Assembly (NCBI RefSeq): GCF_007676755.1
Contig: NZ_VEBK01000003.1
Coordinates: 248,001 to 312,000 of the forward strand
Length of the DNA stretch: 64,000 nucleotides
Source of the DNA: Bacillus sp. FJAT-22090
GTDB lineage: Bacteria; Bacillota; Bacilli; Bacillales_A; Planococcaceae
Direction: 5' to 3'
The position numbers were made by a program, and so were the translations under genes. Positions 9,345-18,500 of this stretch are shown here, one piece after another. Numbering within the stretch: position 1 is the first letter of the stretch; every line of letters begins with the position of its first letter. The notes under the pieces are model-generated. The model made no database searches. It had not been told where the DNA came from and saw only the letters and a program-made list of their open reading frames with translations.

Positions 9345-9371
9345 ATTATACCCCTGTAGGTATAATGTCAA
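9345..9371 (-). promoter_or_regulatory. Promoter of the cstR sulfur operon
   Basis: Reading leftward, a perfect -35 box TTGACA (9366-9371) is followed by TATAAT (9345-9350) at a 15-base spacing, or TAATAT at 17. The putative CstR palindrome fills the space between the boxes, a classic place for a repressor site. The cstR start codon is about 70 bases downstream. Confidence 0.65.
9348..9363. promoter_or_regulatory. CstR-type operator, site 1
   Basis: ATACCCCTGTAGGTAT has perfect 5-bp arms ATACC/GGTAT. It lies between the -35 and -10 boxes of the leftward cstR promoter. It is about 100 bases upstream of the divergent nucleoside phosphorylase gene, which it may or may not affect. Confidence 0.68.
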
Positions 9372-9459
9372 CACCTTTGATTTTTATATAACTTTTATCG
9401 ATGCTATTTTTTTTACTAAGGGTGTATACTTAAAGTAATGTTTTAAGGAGGAATTATAG

Positions 9460-10278
9460 ATGCATAACATGCAAGATATTAAAGAAACTAGAGATTTCAT
9501 TATGAGTAAAACGGATCACCGCCCTGTCATTTGGATGATTTTAGGCTCGGGCTTAGGTAGCTTAGCCGATGACATTAAGGACGCTATCAAAATTCCTTAC
9601 AGCGAAATTCCTCACTTTGCGAAGTCCGAAGCAATTGGACATGCAAACGAATTAGTTATAGGAGAATTAAATGGCAAGATTGTAGCAGCGATGAAAGGCC
9701 GTTTTCATTATTATGAGGGGTATACATTGGATGAAGTCACTTTTCCAGTACGCGTGATGAAAGCATTAGGTATCGATAATGTGATTATTACAAACGCATG
9801 TGGCGCAGTAAATACAAGCTTTAGCCCTGGAGATTTAATGCTAATTACGGATCATATTAATTTAGTAGGGACGAATCCATTAATTGGTCCAAATAATGAT
9901 GAATTAGGGACCCGTTTCCCAGATTTATCCCAAGTGTATAACAAAGATCTTCGAGCTATTGCTAGCAAAGTAGCGAACGAACAAAATATACCATTACAGC
10001 AAGGTGTATATGCTTGGTGGAGTGGACCTACTTATGAAACTCCTGCAGAAATTCGTATGATCCGCACGTTAGGAGCTGACGCTGTAGGCATGTCAACTGT
10101 TCCAGAAGCAATTGTGGCCACTCATGGTGGGATGAAAGTACTTGGTATTTCTTGCTTAACAAATATGGCATGTGGGATATTAGATCAACCACTTAACCAT
10201 GATGAGGTAATTGACATTGCAGGTAAAGTACGAGTTAAATTTGTGGAATTGGTTAAAGGTGTTTTGGAAGCTATTTAA
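9460..10278 (+). CDS. punA: Purine-nucleoside phosphorylase (trimeric type)
   Basis: A 272-residue purine nucleoside phosphorylase that splits purine (deoxy)nucleosides with phosphate to the base and (deoxy)ribose-1-phosphate for salvage. Family motifs are the phosphate loop MILGSGLGSLAD, KGRFHYYEGY, ITNACGAVN and GADAVGMSTVPEA with its ribose-binding methionine. This is the trimeric guanosine/inosine type rather than the hexameric DeoD type. The start ATG is 6 bases after AAGGAGGA. It is monocistronic, with a strong terminator 13 bases downstream. Confidence 0.92.
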   Translation: MHNMQDIKETRDFIMSKTDHRPVIWMILGSGLGSLADDIKDAIKIPYSEIPHFAKSEAIGHANELVIGELNGKIVAAMKGRFHYYEGYTLDEVTFPVRVMKALGIDNVIITNACGAVNTSFSPGDLMLITDHINLVGTNPLIGPNNDELGTRFPDLSQVYNKDLRAIASKVANEQNIPLQQGVYAWWSGPTYETPAEIRMIRTLGADAVGMSTVPEAIVATHGGMKVLGISCLTNMACGILDQPLNHDEVIDIAGKVRVKFVELVKGVLEAI

Positions 10279-10291
10279 TATGATCAATATG

Positions 10292-10331
10292 GTGCCAGGT
10301 TCTCATACAATTTGATCCTGGCACTTATTTT
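10292..10331. terminator. Terminator after punA
   Basis: Perfect 8-bp stem GTGCCAGG/CCTGGCAC (10292-10299 and 10317-10324) with a TTATTTTT tail on the plus strand. It may also help end the leftward HD-domain gene. Confidence 0.75.
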
Positions 10332-10338
10332 TCACTTT

Positions 10339-11202
10339 TCAAAGCTTCCTTTGATTCCTTTTAAAATATTGGAATAGCTCATCATCCGTCCATCCCATAT
10401 TTCTTTGTAATGCAATACAAAACCCCGCAAGTATAAAGGGACCATCTGAGTTACTTTGAAATTCAATACCTCGTAAAGATAAATCTTCAAGTTTCAATCT
10501 TGTAGCATCATAATCATTCCTATACAGCCTTTCCGCTTCTTCGGAAATTTCCCGTCCCAGCTCTGCCAGACTATTATTCTCTAAGGTTGTCCACATTGAA
10601 TCATGGATTCCATATGCACAGGAAAATAGTATCGAAATTTCTTTACTAGAAATAAATTCGATTGATCCAAATACCGCTTTTACCTCTTTTTCTAGTTTCC
10701 CAATAAGTTTAAATTCTTTCTTTCGAGATGATAATGCTTTAACTACACTACTATAGTACCAATGTTGGTCACGTTTTCCGCGATTAAATCTGCTCCAAAC
10801 TATTTCTCCCTGCAACTCAATGTCCGCTCGGATCGATCTCAAGTTATGTAATTTGTCTGCAATTATGACTTGTATTTCTTCCGTCGTCGCATCTGATAGT
10901 ACATTTATAGTATGCCGCTTTCTCTCTTTCCATGGCAGACTTTTATCAGGTTCTGATGCAGCTTCTACTAATTTAGCAATTTTATCTCCAAACTGTTTCG
11001 ATAATTCATCGGCTGTGACATAAGTATCCTCTAAGGTGTCATGCAAAATACCAGCAGCAATAACTTCATCCGAGCATTTCGATTGTTGCAAAATCATTCC
11101 TACTGCAAAGGGATGGGAGATGTACGGAATATTTGTTGATTTTCGATTCTGTCCATCATGTGCTTTAGCAGCAAAATTAATTGCCTTTTCAATAATACTC
11201 AT
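10339..11202 (-). CDS. HD-domain hydrolase, SpoT/MESH1-like
   Basis: A 287-residue protein whose first 170 residues are an HD metal-dependent hydrolase of the RelA/SpoT hydrolase type. Visible motifs are YISHPFAVG, GILHDTLEDT (the HD pair) and IADKLHNLRSI, which in MESH1 and SpoT form the ppGpp hydrolase site. There is no synthetase domain, so it may be a small alarmone or nucleotide hydrolase. The C-terminal 120 residues are not recognised. The start at 11202 is chosen because GGAGGAG sits 8 bases upstream; the longer frame would overlap the protease gene. It follows the protease gene by 26 bases. Confidence 0.75.
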   Translation of the reverse strand: MSIIEKAINFAAKAHDGQNRKSTNIPYISHPFAVGMILQQSKCSDEVIAAGILHDTLEDTYVTADELSKQFGDKIAKLVEAASEPDKSLPWKERKRHTINVLSDATTEEIQVIIADKLHNLRSIRADIELQGEIVWSRFNRGKRDQHWYYSSVVKALSSRKKEFKLIGKLEKEVKAVFGSIEFISSKEISILFSCAYGIHDSMWTTLENNSLAELGREISEEAERLYRNDYDATRLKLEDLSLRGIEFQSNSDGPFILAGFCIALQRNMGWTDDELFQYFKRNQRKL

Positions 11203-11228
11203 TAGTTTATCTCCTCCATTTGGTCTTT

Positions 11229-12551
11229 TCATTCATATATCTCTATATCGGTGATTTGGTAATATCCAGATTCGTTGATTACGACAGTGTACACTTTATC
11301 CCGGTTATAATACGTGTATTCACCGGCTGCATTGATGAAATCGAATTCCTCATTAGTTGAAACAAGTGCATAATCATCGTATATCTCCACGTTAGTAACC
11401 GTATTATTAGTGAAATCAAATGTCATACCTTGCCCAGCAATGTCCTGAATATAAACATCTAAGTCATCGTAGGCAATACTATTCGGTTCTAGCATATCTT
11501 CAATCCAATAAAAATCTTCGGCATCGAGCGCCATCTCGTAATACTCCCTAAACGTAATAATGAAACTTGCCACTGACTCCTCATCAAAAGAATAATAATT
11601 CCATTCATCTTCCGAGTAATCTTCCTCATATGTTGTATCTTCCGAAACACTCTCATCACTATATGTGTACTCATCATAAATACCAAATAAAGAAGCGACC
11701 TGATGATCACTCATAGGATTAGAAATCCAACTATCCACGAGACCCGCCATGCTATTCATAGGAATAGAAAAACCGAACAGATTATTTTTTGTATAAATAA
11801 GCGAGTTAATCCCTATTACTTTGCCGGTCTTGGCATCCAATAATGGACCACCACTACTTCCTTTGTCAATTTGAGCATCAATTTGGTACAAATGTTCATA
11901 GATAAAACCTAGTTCCATATCCCGATTGATACCTGTCAAATAGCCAATGGACGCGGAATTTTCAAATCCTTGTGGGCTTCCAAGCGCAATGACTTCGGTA
12001 CCTATAATTGAGTCCTCAGTTTCAATAGGAAGGGGCTTTACTTGTGCATAATCTTTTGACAAGAGAAGTGCAACATCCGAGTGATCAGATATACCGATTA
12101 CTTTTGCATTGGATTCCTTCCCAGCCGAGTTCCGTACAATTACATCTGTATAACCTGCAACAACATGCGCATTAGTGACAATATATCCACCTTGCCCATA
12201 AAGAAAACCAGAACCTAAACCTTCCTCCGTAAGAATCGTAAATACTTTGGGCATTGTTTCTTGTATAACTTGTGTTTTGTCTTTTTCTTTCACCTTTATT
12301 TTTGCCTTAGCTGGTGCTGTTGCAGTTTCGTTTTTAGTGCTAACTTTTTCAACTTCCACTGCTTTTTCTTCCTGTGTAAAAACTAACTCCTTGAATCCAT
12401 AACCTACACCAGCAAGCACTAGCAAAAAGAAGACAATTCCGGCAATCAATATACCTTTAACACCGTTTTTGTTCGCCTTTAAGCTTTCACCACACCCCGC
12501 ACAAAAGTTTGCTTTTCCTTCATTTTTCACTCCACATTTGGAACAATACAC
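11229..12551 (-). CDS. Zinc-ribbon, membrane-anchored trypsin-like protease
   Basis: An approximately 440-residue membrane protein. An N-terminal zinc ribbon (YCSKCG and FCAGCG) is followed by one membrane segment (about residues 33-55) and a charged linker. Next is an HtrA-like serine protease domain with the triad in VTNAHVV, DHSDVALLL and KGSSGGPLL. No PDZ domain is seen. Instead there is an acidic Tyr/Glu/Ser-rich linker and a C-terminal domain of about 110 residues resembling NTF2-like domains of zinc-ribbon (TcaA/YvbJ-type) proteins. The protease would lie outside the membrane. The start is GTG at 12551, four bases after GGAGGTGG. It is followed closely by the HD gene. Confidence 0.8.
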   Translation of the reverse strand: MYCSKCGVKNEGKANFCAGCGESLKANKNGVKGILIAGIVFFLLVLAGVGYGFKELVFTQEEKAVEVEKVSTKNETATAPAKAKIKVKEKDKTQVIQETMPKVFTILTEEGLGSGFLYGQGGYIVTNAHVVAGYTDVIVRNSAGKESNAKVIGISDHSDVALLLSKDYAQVKPLPIETEDSIIGTEVIALGSPQGFENSASIGYLTGINRDMELGFIYEHLYQIDAQIDKGSSGGPLLDAKTGKVIGINSLIYTKNNLFGFSIPMNSMAGLVDSWISNPMSDHQVASLFGIYDEYTYSDESVSEDTTYEEDYSEDEWNYYSFDEESVASFIITFREYYEMALDAEDFYWIEDMLEPNSIAYDDLDVYIQDIAGQGMTFDFTNNTVTNVEIYDDYALVSTNEEFDFINAAGEYTYYNRDKVYTVVINESGYYQITDIEIYE

Positions 12552-12674
12552 AATTCCACCTCCACGTATCTTTATACCCACTAATCACTATTAATATAAA
12601 CCTTATGTATTGATTCAATTATACTAGTAAAATATCGACATATCCATTCTATGTAAAGAATACAAACAGTAGAG

Positions 12675-12717
12675 CAAAAAAGGCGTCAGATTCCAATATA
12701 AAGAACCTCACACCTTT
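12675..12717 (-). terminator. Terminator of the unknown two-gene operon
   Basis: A 15-bp stem with one mismatch and two wobble pairs (arms 12679-12693 and 12703-12717), followed leftward by TTTTTT. It lies about 60 bases after the stop of the 95-codon gene. Confidence 0.6.
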
Positions 12718-12774
12718 CACTATAGCGACAAATATTGTTTGCACACTGATCGATCAACCCTACAATATGTAAGA

Positions 12775-13062
12775 TTATCTGCACAACTTATCTCGATATT
12801 TTAAAACCTCGTCTAAAAGCAGTCTTATTTCATCTTCACTAAAAGCTTTAATTTTAATCCATCCTCTTTCGTCCACATCATACTTCTCACTATATTCGGC
12901 GATATCCCTGCCCCATACATACCCATTACCAGTATGTGTGAGTTGGGTTATAACGACTTTGTTTTTATATTTGTAGTTTACTCTATCACCTTTAATATTG
13001 TATTCTTCCAATTGATAAGATCTAAATACTTTCTTTTTTTGATCACGCGTCAGCATCGTCAT
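12775..13062 (-). CDS. Small protein of unknown function, coupled to upstream gene
   Basis: About 95 residues, not recognised. It is charged, with a central YVWGRDIAEYSEKYDVDERG segment and a C-terminal helix-like stretch rich in Glu, Leu and Arg. There is no membrane segment. The start is taken as the ATG at 13062 because AAGGAG lies 4 bases upstream, inside the end of the previous gene. The two frames overlap by 20 bases, so translation is probably coupled and the proteins may work together in equal amounts. A terminator follows, making this a two-gene operon. Confidence 0.6.
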   Translation of the reverse strand: MTMLTRDQKKKVFRSYQLEEYNIKGDRVNYKYKNKVVITQLTHTGNGYVWGRDIAEYSEKYDVDERGWIKIKAFSEDEIRLLLDEVLKYRDKLCR

Positions 13063-14068
13063 TTTCTCCTTCAAACTTATAGCGGTAGGTTACCGTACTA
13101 CTCTTCCCACTGGGAGGGGCATATACAATATCGTACTCTTTATATCCCGGCACACTTCCCATAGCATTACAAACAGAAGGGTAACTATGACTCAAGTTCA
13201 AATCATTGTGTATGTCACGAGCACAAATGATAGCTGAATTCTGTCCCAACGTTTTTTCTGATTGTAAGATCATCGCTATGTGGCGTCTTATATCTTCCGT
13301 TCTATTTCCCGTTTTCAGATATGAATCGGCAGGTGTTTGCATAGGTTTTTCTTTTACGTGCGAAATAAAAGCAACTAAACGCTCTTTTTGTTCGACATCT
13401 TTTCCATTTGAAAATATGTCTCCAATCTTCCAAAAATACATATCTAACACTTTCATTGGAGTATATCGTATTGAATCTTTTGCCGTTTCTTCTATAAATG
13501 AATTAAACTCTTCACTGAATCTATTATAAAAAAGATGCAATTGCTTAAAAGAAGTTATGTTGAATTGCTTATTAATACCATGAAATCCCGCTGCCTCTTT
13601 AAAAAACCGATCATAGGCGGGAACCACCCCAAATACACCAAGTAGTATTTTAGATATTAAGGTGTCACTAACTTGTAACTGATCATTTCTATTTACTTCC
13701 CTTAAAATTGGTAAATATACTGTACAAGTATCTTCTATTAACGATTCTAACAATTCCATATCGTTAACATTTGTAGGAAGAAGAACCCGTCCAGCCAATA
13801 AATCAGTATACTCTGGTTTTACAACTACATCTTGCAAGAACTTCTGATGAACTTTATAATCTCTTTGAAGTAAAAAAGAGTTCCGCAGCATACCCCAACT
13901 TGCCAAATAAAAAGCCAAATGTAAACATGCATGGTCGGCTACTGTAGCATTTTGCAATTGATTTTTATTATTCCTGAAAAAGGTAATGCAATGCTCCCAA
14001 GAGCGAAAACGATGATTTTCTATTTGAGCTGAATCAGTATGAAATGCATATAAAACCTCTTTAATCAT
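13043..14068 (-). CDS. Protein of unknown function with possible C-terminal winged helix
   Basis: A 341-residue soluble protein that I cannot place in a named family. The N-terminal region contains FRSWEHCITFFRNN and ADHACLHLAFYLASWGML, suggesting a helical domain. The last 70 residues (SAIICARDIHNDLNLSHSYP, then a beta-rich SSTVTYRYKF) look like a helix-turn-helix or winged-helix with a wing, so DNA binding is possible. The start follows AGGGGGAAGC. It overlaps the next small gene and precedes a defence-like helicase region by about 1.5 kb, which may hint at an accessory role. Function is unassigned. Confidence 0.7.
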   Translation of the reverse strand: MIKEVLYAFHTDSAQIENHRFRSWEHCITFFRNNKNQLQNATVADHACLHLAFYLASWGMLRNSFLLQRDYKVHQKFLQDVVVKPEYTDLLAGRVLLPTNVNDMELLESLIEDTCTVYLPILREVNRNDQLQVSDTLISKILLGVFGVVPAYDRFFKEAAGFHGINKQFNITSFKQLHLFYNRFSEEFNSFIEETAKDSIRYTPMKVLDMYFWKIGDIFSNGKDVEQKERLVAFISHVKEKPMQTPADSYLKTGNRTEDIRRHIAMILQSEKTLGQNSAIICARDIHNDLNLSHSYPSVCNAMGSVPGYKEYDIVYAPPSGKSSTVTYRYKFEGENDDADA

Positions 14069-14142
14069 TAAGCTTCCCCCTAGTTTAATAGAATGTTTTA
14101 TCAGATGCTACTATAACTGTACATGCTATATCGATATGACAC

Positions 14143-14853
14143 TCAATGTCCTTTATTAATGAACGTCTCCAAAATATTGGTATAAACCTGTGGTTGATCA
14201 GTATGCACTAAGTGCCCGGCAAATGGAACAATTGCAATATGGATATTTTTATTCCTATTAGAGAGAATAGTCGCACCAATTGTTTCATGAGCCTTATCCT
14301 CCCCTACCATAAAAAGTGTAGGAAAAGTAAAGCCTGATATTTTTGCAACATCTTCGAATGGGTACCAGTTTTCATCTTTCCCAGAATAAATGAATTGTCT
14401 CCAATCAGAGGTATGTAATTGGTCGAAATAGCCCGCTATCTCTTTACTATTCAACACCTCCGCTTGTCCTTTCACATCTTGCTCATGAAGTTCTAACCAA
14501 TTTTCGGGTTTCAATGGTGTAATTCCTGAAATAGATAAGGTACTGATTATCTCAGGGAACATCAGAGCAAATTTAATCGCAACAAGAGCCCCTAATGAAC
14601 ATCCTACTAAATGTACATTTTTTATATTTAAATGAGCTAAGGTTTCGGATAAATCTTTGGCAGAATCCTCAAAGAAGTTTTGTATATTATTTGTTTTCGA
14701 TTGCCCATGCCCTCTTAAATCGGGAGAGATTACTTGATAAGTATTGCCGAAATACTCTCTTTGAAATATAAAGTCTGTTAATCCTGTTTGTAAACCAGTA
14801 TGTAAAAAAACTATCGGCTCTCCATTACCTGTAACGTTTGTATGTAAGATCAA
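14143..14853 (-). CDS. Alpha/beta hydrolase
   Basis: A 236-residue alpha/beta-hydrolase-fold protein. Visible elements are the oxyanion region VFLHTGLQTG, PDLRGHGQS, the nucleophile elbow GCSLGA with the catalytic serine near residue 97, an acid in VGEDKAHE and the catalytic histidine in FAGHLVH. Such enzymes cleave esters, peroxides or C-C bonds and the substrate cannot be told. The start is TTG preceded by AAAGGG at about 8 bases. It is transcribed leftward, 74 bases before the unknown pair. Confidence 0.82.
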   Translation of the reverse strand: MILHTNVTGNGEPIVFLHTGLQTGLTDFIFQREYFGNTYQVISPDLRGHGQSKTNNIQNFFEDSAKDLSETLAHLNIKNVHLVGCSLGALVAIKFALMFPEIISTLSISGITPLKPENWLELHEQDVKGQAEVLNSKEIAGYFDQLHTSDWRQFIYSGKDENWYPFEDVAKISGFTFPTLFMVGEDKAHETIGATILSNRNKNIHIAIVPFAGHLVHTDQPQVYTNILETFINKGH

Positions 14854-14998
14854 ATTGTCAGCCCTTTCTACTTAAATATATTCCAGAAACTAAAGGTTTC
14901 AATATTTTCAATAATCTATTTAATTATACGACATTCTTTTCCGGTATCCAATACTTGTTAATACTGAGTTTTAATTGGTATATAATTTTGCATTTAAC

Positions 14999-15238
14999 CT
15001 AGAAATAGATACCTGTTTTTAAAAACCACTTAACAAAAAATAAAATAGATTCAAAATAGTACCCTTCCTGCATTGCATTTCCAAATTGTGAACAAAAGCG
15101 ACGCTCGTTTTCCTCTAATACTTTCATCTGAAGAAAACGGGTAGCGAGTATAGTCTCGAGCTCTAATCTCCTTGTACAAACAAACTTAAAGTACTCTTCG
15201 GTCGTATCATAAATTGCACAAAAACCATTGCCTTCCAC
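14999..15238 (-). pseudogene. Possible gene remnant, 79 codons
   Basis: A leftward frame of 79 codons starting at GTG without a ribosome binding site. The product is not recognised; it is Phe- and Glu-rich and ends in a hydrophobic stretch. Immediately upstream in another frame is a short run starting ATG AAA GAG that ends at a stop. The two could be halves of one frameshifted gene. It may also be chance. Low confidence. Confidence 0.25.
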
Positions 15239-15480
15239 TAAAGTTCCATTTTAAAAAACAACATCTCTTTCATATCTAACAATTGAATTGTTTTCTTTTT
15301 TAAGCAATATACGTCATTTTAAAGTCTCCTCTAATTCATTTGATTAATTTAAATCCATCTATCCGCAATCTCTGCATATCTGGTGTATACTTTTTCATTC
15401 AATTATAGAATTAGTTATATTTTTTGCCTAAACCATATAATATGCATTTTACCAACTATTCTATCAACAATTATGAAGTT

Positions 15481-15489
15481 TGTTATAAT
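15481..15489 (+). promoter_or_regulatory. Extended -10 promoter candidate for helicase
   Basis: TGTTATAAT is a perfect extended -10 (TGn plus TATAAT) 82 bases before the helicase start. No good -35 box lies at the standard distance, which is common for extended -10 promoters. Confidence 0.45.
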
Positions 15490-15570
15490 CACTTTATAGG
15501 ATTTTCCAAATTTAATTACAACTAATTAATATATCGTTAGTATTTAATTGACAGCAAGGGGTAGGGGAAT

Positions 15571-18500
15571 GTGGATACTAATTCAAAAGGAATTATTGAA
15601 GAAATTTATCAAACAGAAAAGAAATATCCGGACGCTAAATTAGTGCAAAAATTGTCTATAGATGAATACGTAGAAACTTTAACGATGCACGCAGCAAATA
15701 TTATTGGTAATCGATTAAGGAATTTAGCTGATGAAGATAAATTTAACGAAATTTTTAATCTGATTGATCAAGTTCATGATATTGCAGGACAAGAAGTAAA
15801 GGAGTTTAGTCAACCATTATCAATGATTACTTATAGTGAAGGGCATAGCAGCAGCATTCCTATAAAAGAAGATTTATTTTTGACAAGAGTCGATGTATTA
15901 TATAACGACTCACATAAAATTAAAAACTTCTTTAAAACGCTCTCTTATGAAATGAAGACTGCAGACGAAATTTTCTTTCTTGTAAGTTTTGTGCGAATGT
16001 CTGGTGCTCAGTTATTAACACGAGAATTAGTAGAGTTAGAAAAAAGAAATGTACCAATTAAAGTTTTAACTACTACATATCTAAACATTACCGAAACAAA
16101 AGCTATTCGTCATTTATTAAAATTTAAGAATGTAGAAGTAAAAATTCTACCTCTAAAAAATGAATCGTTTCATACAAAAGCATATTTGTTTAAAAGAAAT
16201 TCAAAACAAAATACAGTAATTATTGGATCTTCAAATATATCTCATTCTGCTCTTATTAATGGTCATGAACTTAATGTAAAAATCCCACATACACAGCATA
16301 TGCCTGCATATGAGCAAACGATGGATTTTTTCGACAAAATGTGGGTTCATGAAAAAGCTGTATCTCCAACCGAAGAATTTCTAACTAAATATGAACAACA
16401 TCAAAAAGCAGAAACAGCTTTAACACCTTCTTTTACATATGAAACTAACGCACCTTATCTAACAGATAATGGTGTACAACCTAACGAAATGCAAAAGGAA
16501 GCATTGAAAAACTTGGTATTTACAAGGAAAAATGGACATACAAAGGGTATTATAATAGCAGCTACTGGTACAGGAAAAACTTATTTATCAGCATTTGATG
16601 TCCAACAATTCCTGCCGAGAAGACTACTTTTTATTGCACATCGAGAAGAGCTTTTAGATAGTGCAATAAAAACATTTAGCAATCTGTTTCAAGATGAATT
16701 TCTTTGCGGAAAAATTACCGGAACATCAAAAGAATTCGATAAACGTTTTATTTTCAGCACAATACAGTCTTTAACAAAAGATAAGACTCTAACGAAATTC
16801 TCAGAAGATGAATTCGACTACATTATTATTGATGAGTTTCATCATGCAGAGTCACCGTCATATAAAAAAATAATAGACTATTTTAATCCAAAGTTTCTTT
16901 TGGGTCTAACCGCAACACCAGAGAGAATGGACGGGAGAAATATATTGGATTTATGCGAAAACAATGTTATCTATGAAATACGATTACGTGATGCTCTTGA
17001 GGCAAATCTGCTGGCTCCATTTCATTACTTTGGAGTCTCTGACCATACACTTGATTATAATCAAGTTAGTGTTATAAATGGACAATATGAAGAACAGTCT
17101 CTTGTTAAAGCTCTATCTACTTTTACTAGAGTTGATTTGATTATTAATAAAATCGAGACGTATGGGTTTGATGGTCCCTCACTGCACGGATTAGGTTTTT
17201 GTGTGAACATCGAACACGCCAAATTTATGCATGAAGAATTTAACAGACGAGGATATGTTACAGAATGCTTAACTGGTGACGATTCAGTAGAATACCGAAC
17301 TGATATTATAAAAAGATTAGAAGATCCAAAGGACAGATTATCTATAATATTCACTGTAAATATTTTCAATGAAGGAATAGACATTCCAAAAATAAATCTT
17401 ATGCTATTTTTAAGACCAACAGAATCATCAACAGTTTTTATTCAACAATTAGGGCGTGGCTTACGAAAGGTGAAAACTAAAGAATATGTCACGATACTTG
17501 ATTTTATTGGTAACTATAAAAAGTCTTTTATTATCCCATTAGCTCTTTCCGGTCAATATAATGCAAAAGCTTTTGATGCAGACTCATTACGTGTAGCCGT
17601 CTCTCACGAGTTCGCCGATGTTCCTGGAGGGTCAGTAGTACAGTTAGATCCTATTGCACAACGAGAAATTTTAGAAAGACTTGAGAATATTCGACTAAAC
17701 CCAAAAGAAGTACTTAAAGAAATGTATTTACAGTTTAAACACGAACTCGGCAGGTCTCCTGAATTATCCGACTTTTTATATACTGAAGAAGCACCAAGTT
17801 TGACGTTCTTTTTATACAATCATAAGTCATGGGTTAGCACTAAAAAATATATGAAAGATCTAAACCTTTTCGATGAGTGGATTTTATCAAACCATTTTAG
17901 ATATGAAGTTGTGGAACGAATCGAGAGTATGTTACCAATTAAGTGGCCATATGAATATGCGATAATTTATTTATCCAAGTTTAAAACTGAAATATCTGTA
18001 GATGATATTGTGATTTGGTTAGCAAAAAGATTTGATTTTGAAATAAAACCCAATGAACATAAAACACTTATTTTGAGAGCCATGGATCGTTTGTCCAATA
18101 GATATAAAAAACAAACTTGGATTTTTGGAGAAATAATAGAAGAATCATTTTATATGAATACCCAAATCACAGAATTGTTTAATAACGATATCTACTTTAA
18201 CTATATCAAGGAACGATTAGAATATGGATTGATCGACTTTAGAAGAACTTTCCGTACAGAACTCGTATTAGGCTCAGAGAAAAAACTTGCACTCTATCGA
18301 AACTATACGAGGAATGAATTAATGTTTATTTTTGAAGCAAAAGTCCCTGAGGGTACCTGGCGCGAGGGCGTAAGCAAAGTAGATAATCATTATTTACTAT
18401 TCATCAATCTTAATAAATCCGAGGATGTTGAAGATCATTTGCTATATAAAGACTTCTTTCAAGATCCTTCGACTTTTCACTGGCAGAGTCAAAATAAAAC

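Larger units (their letters stand above)
14854..15570. other. AT-rich gap with one doubtful ORF
   Basis: This 717-base stretch holds no convincing gene. The only ORF over 60 codons is at 14999-15238. The rest is AT-rich and includes the probable promoter of the downstream helicase (extended -10 at 15481-15489). Confidence 0.5.
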
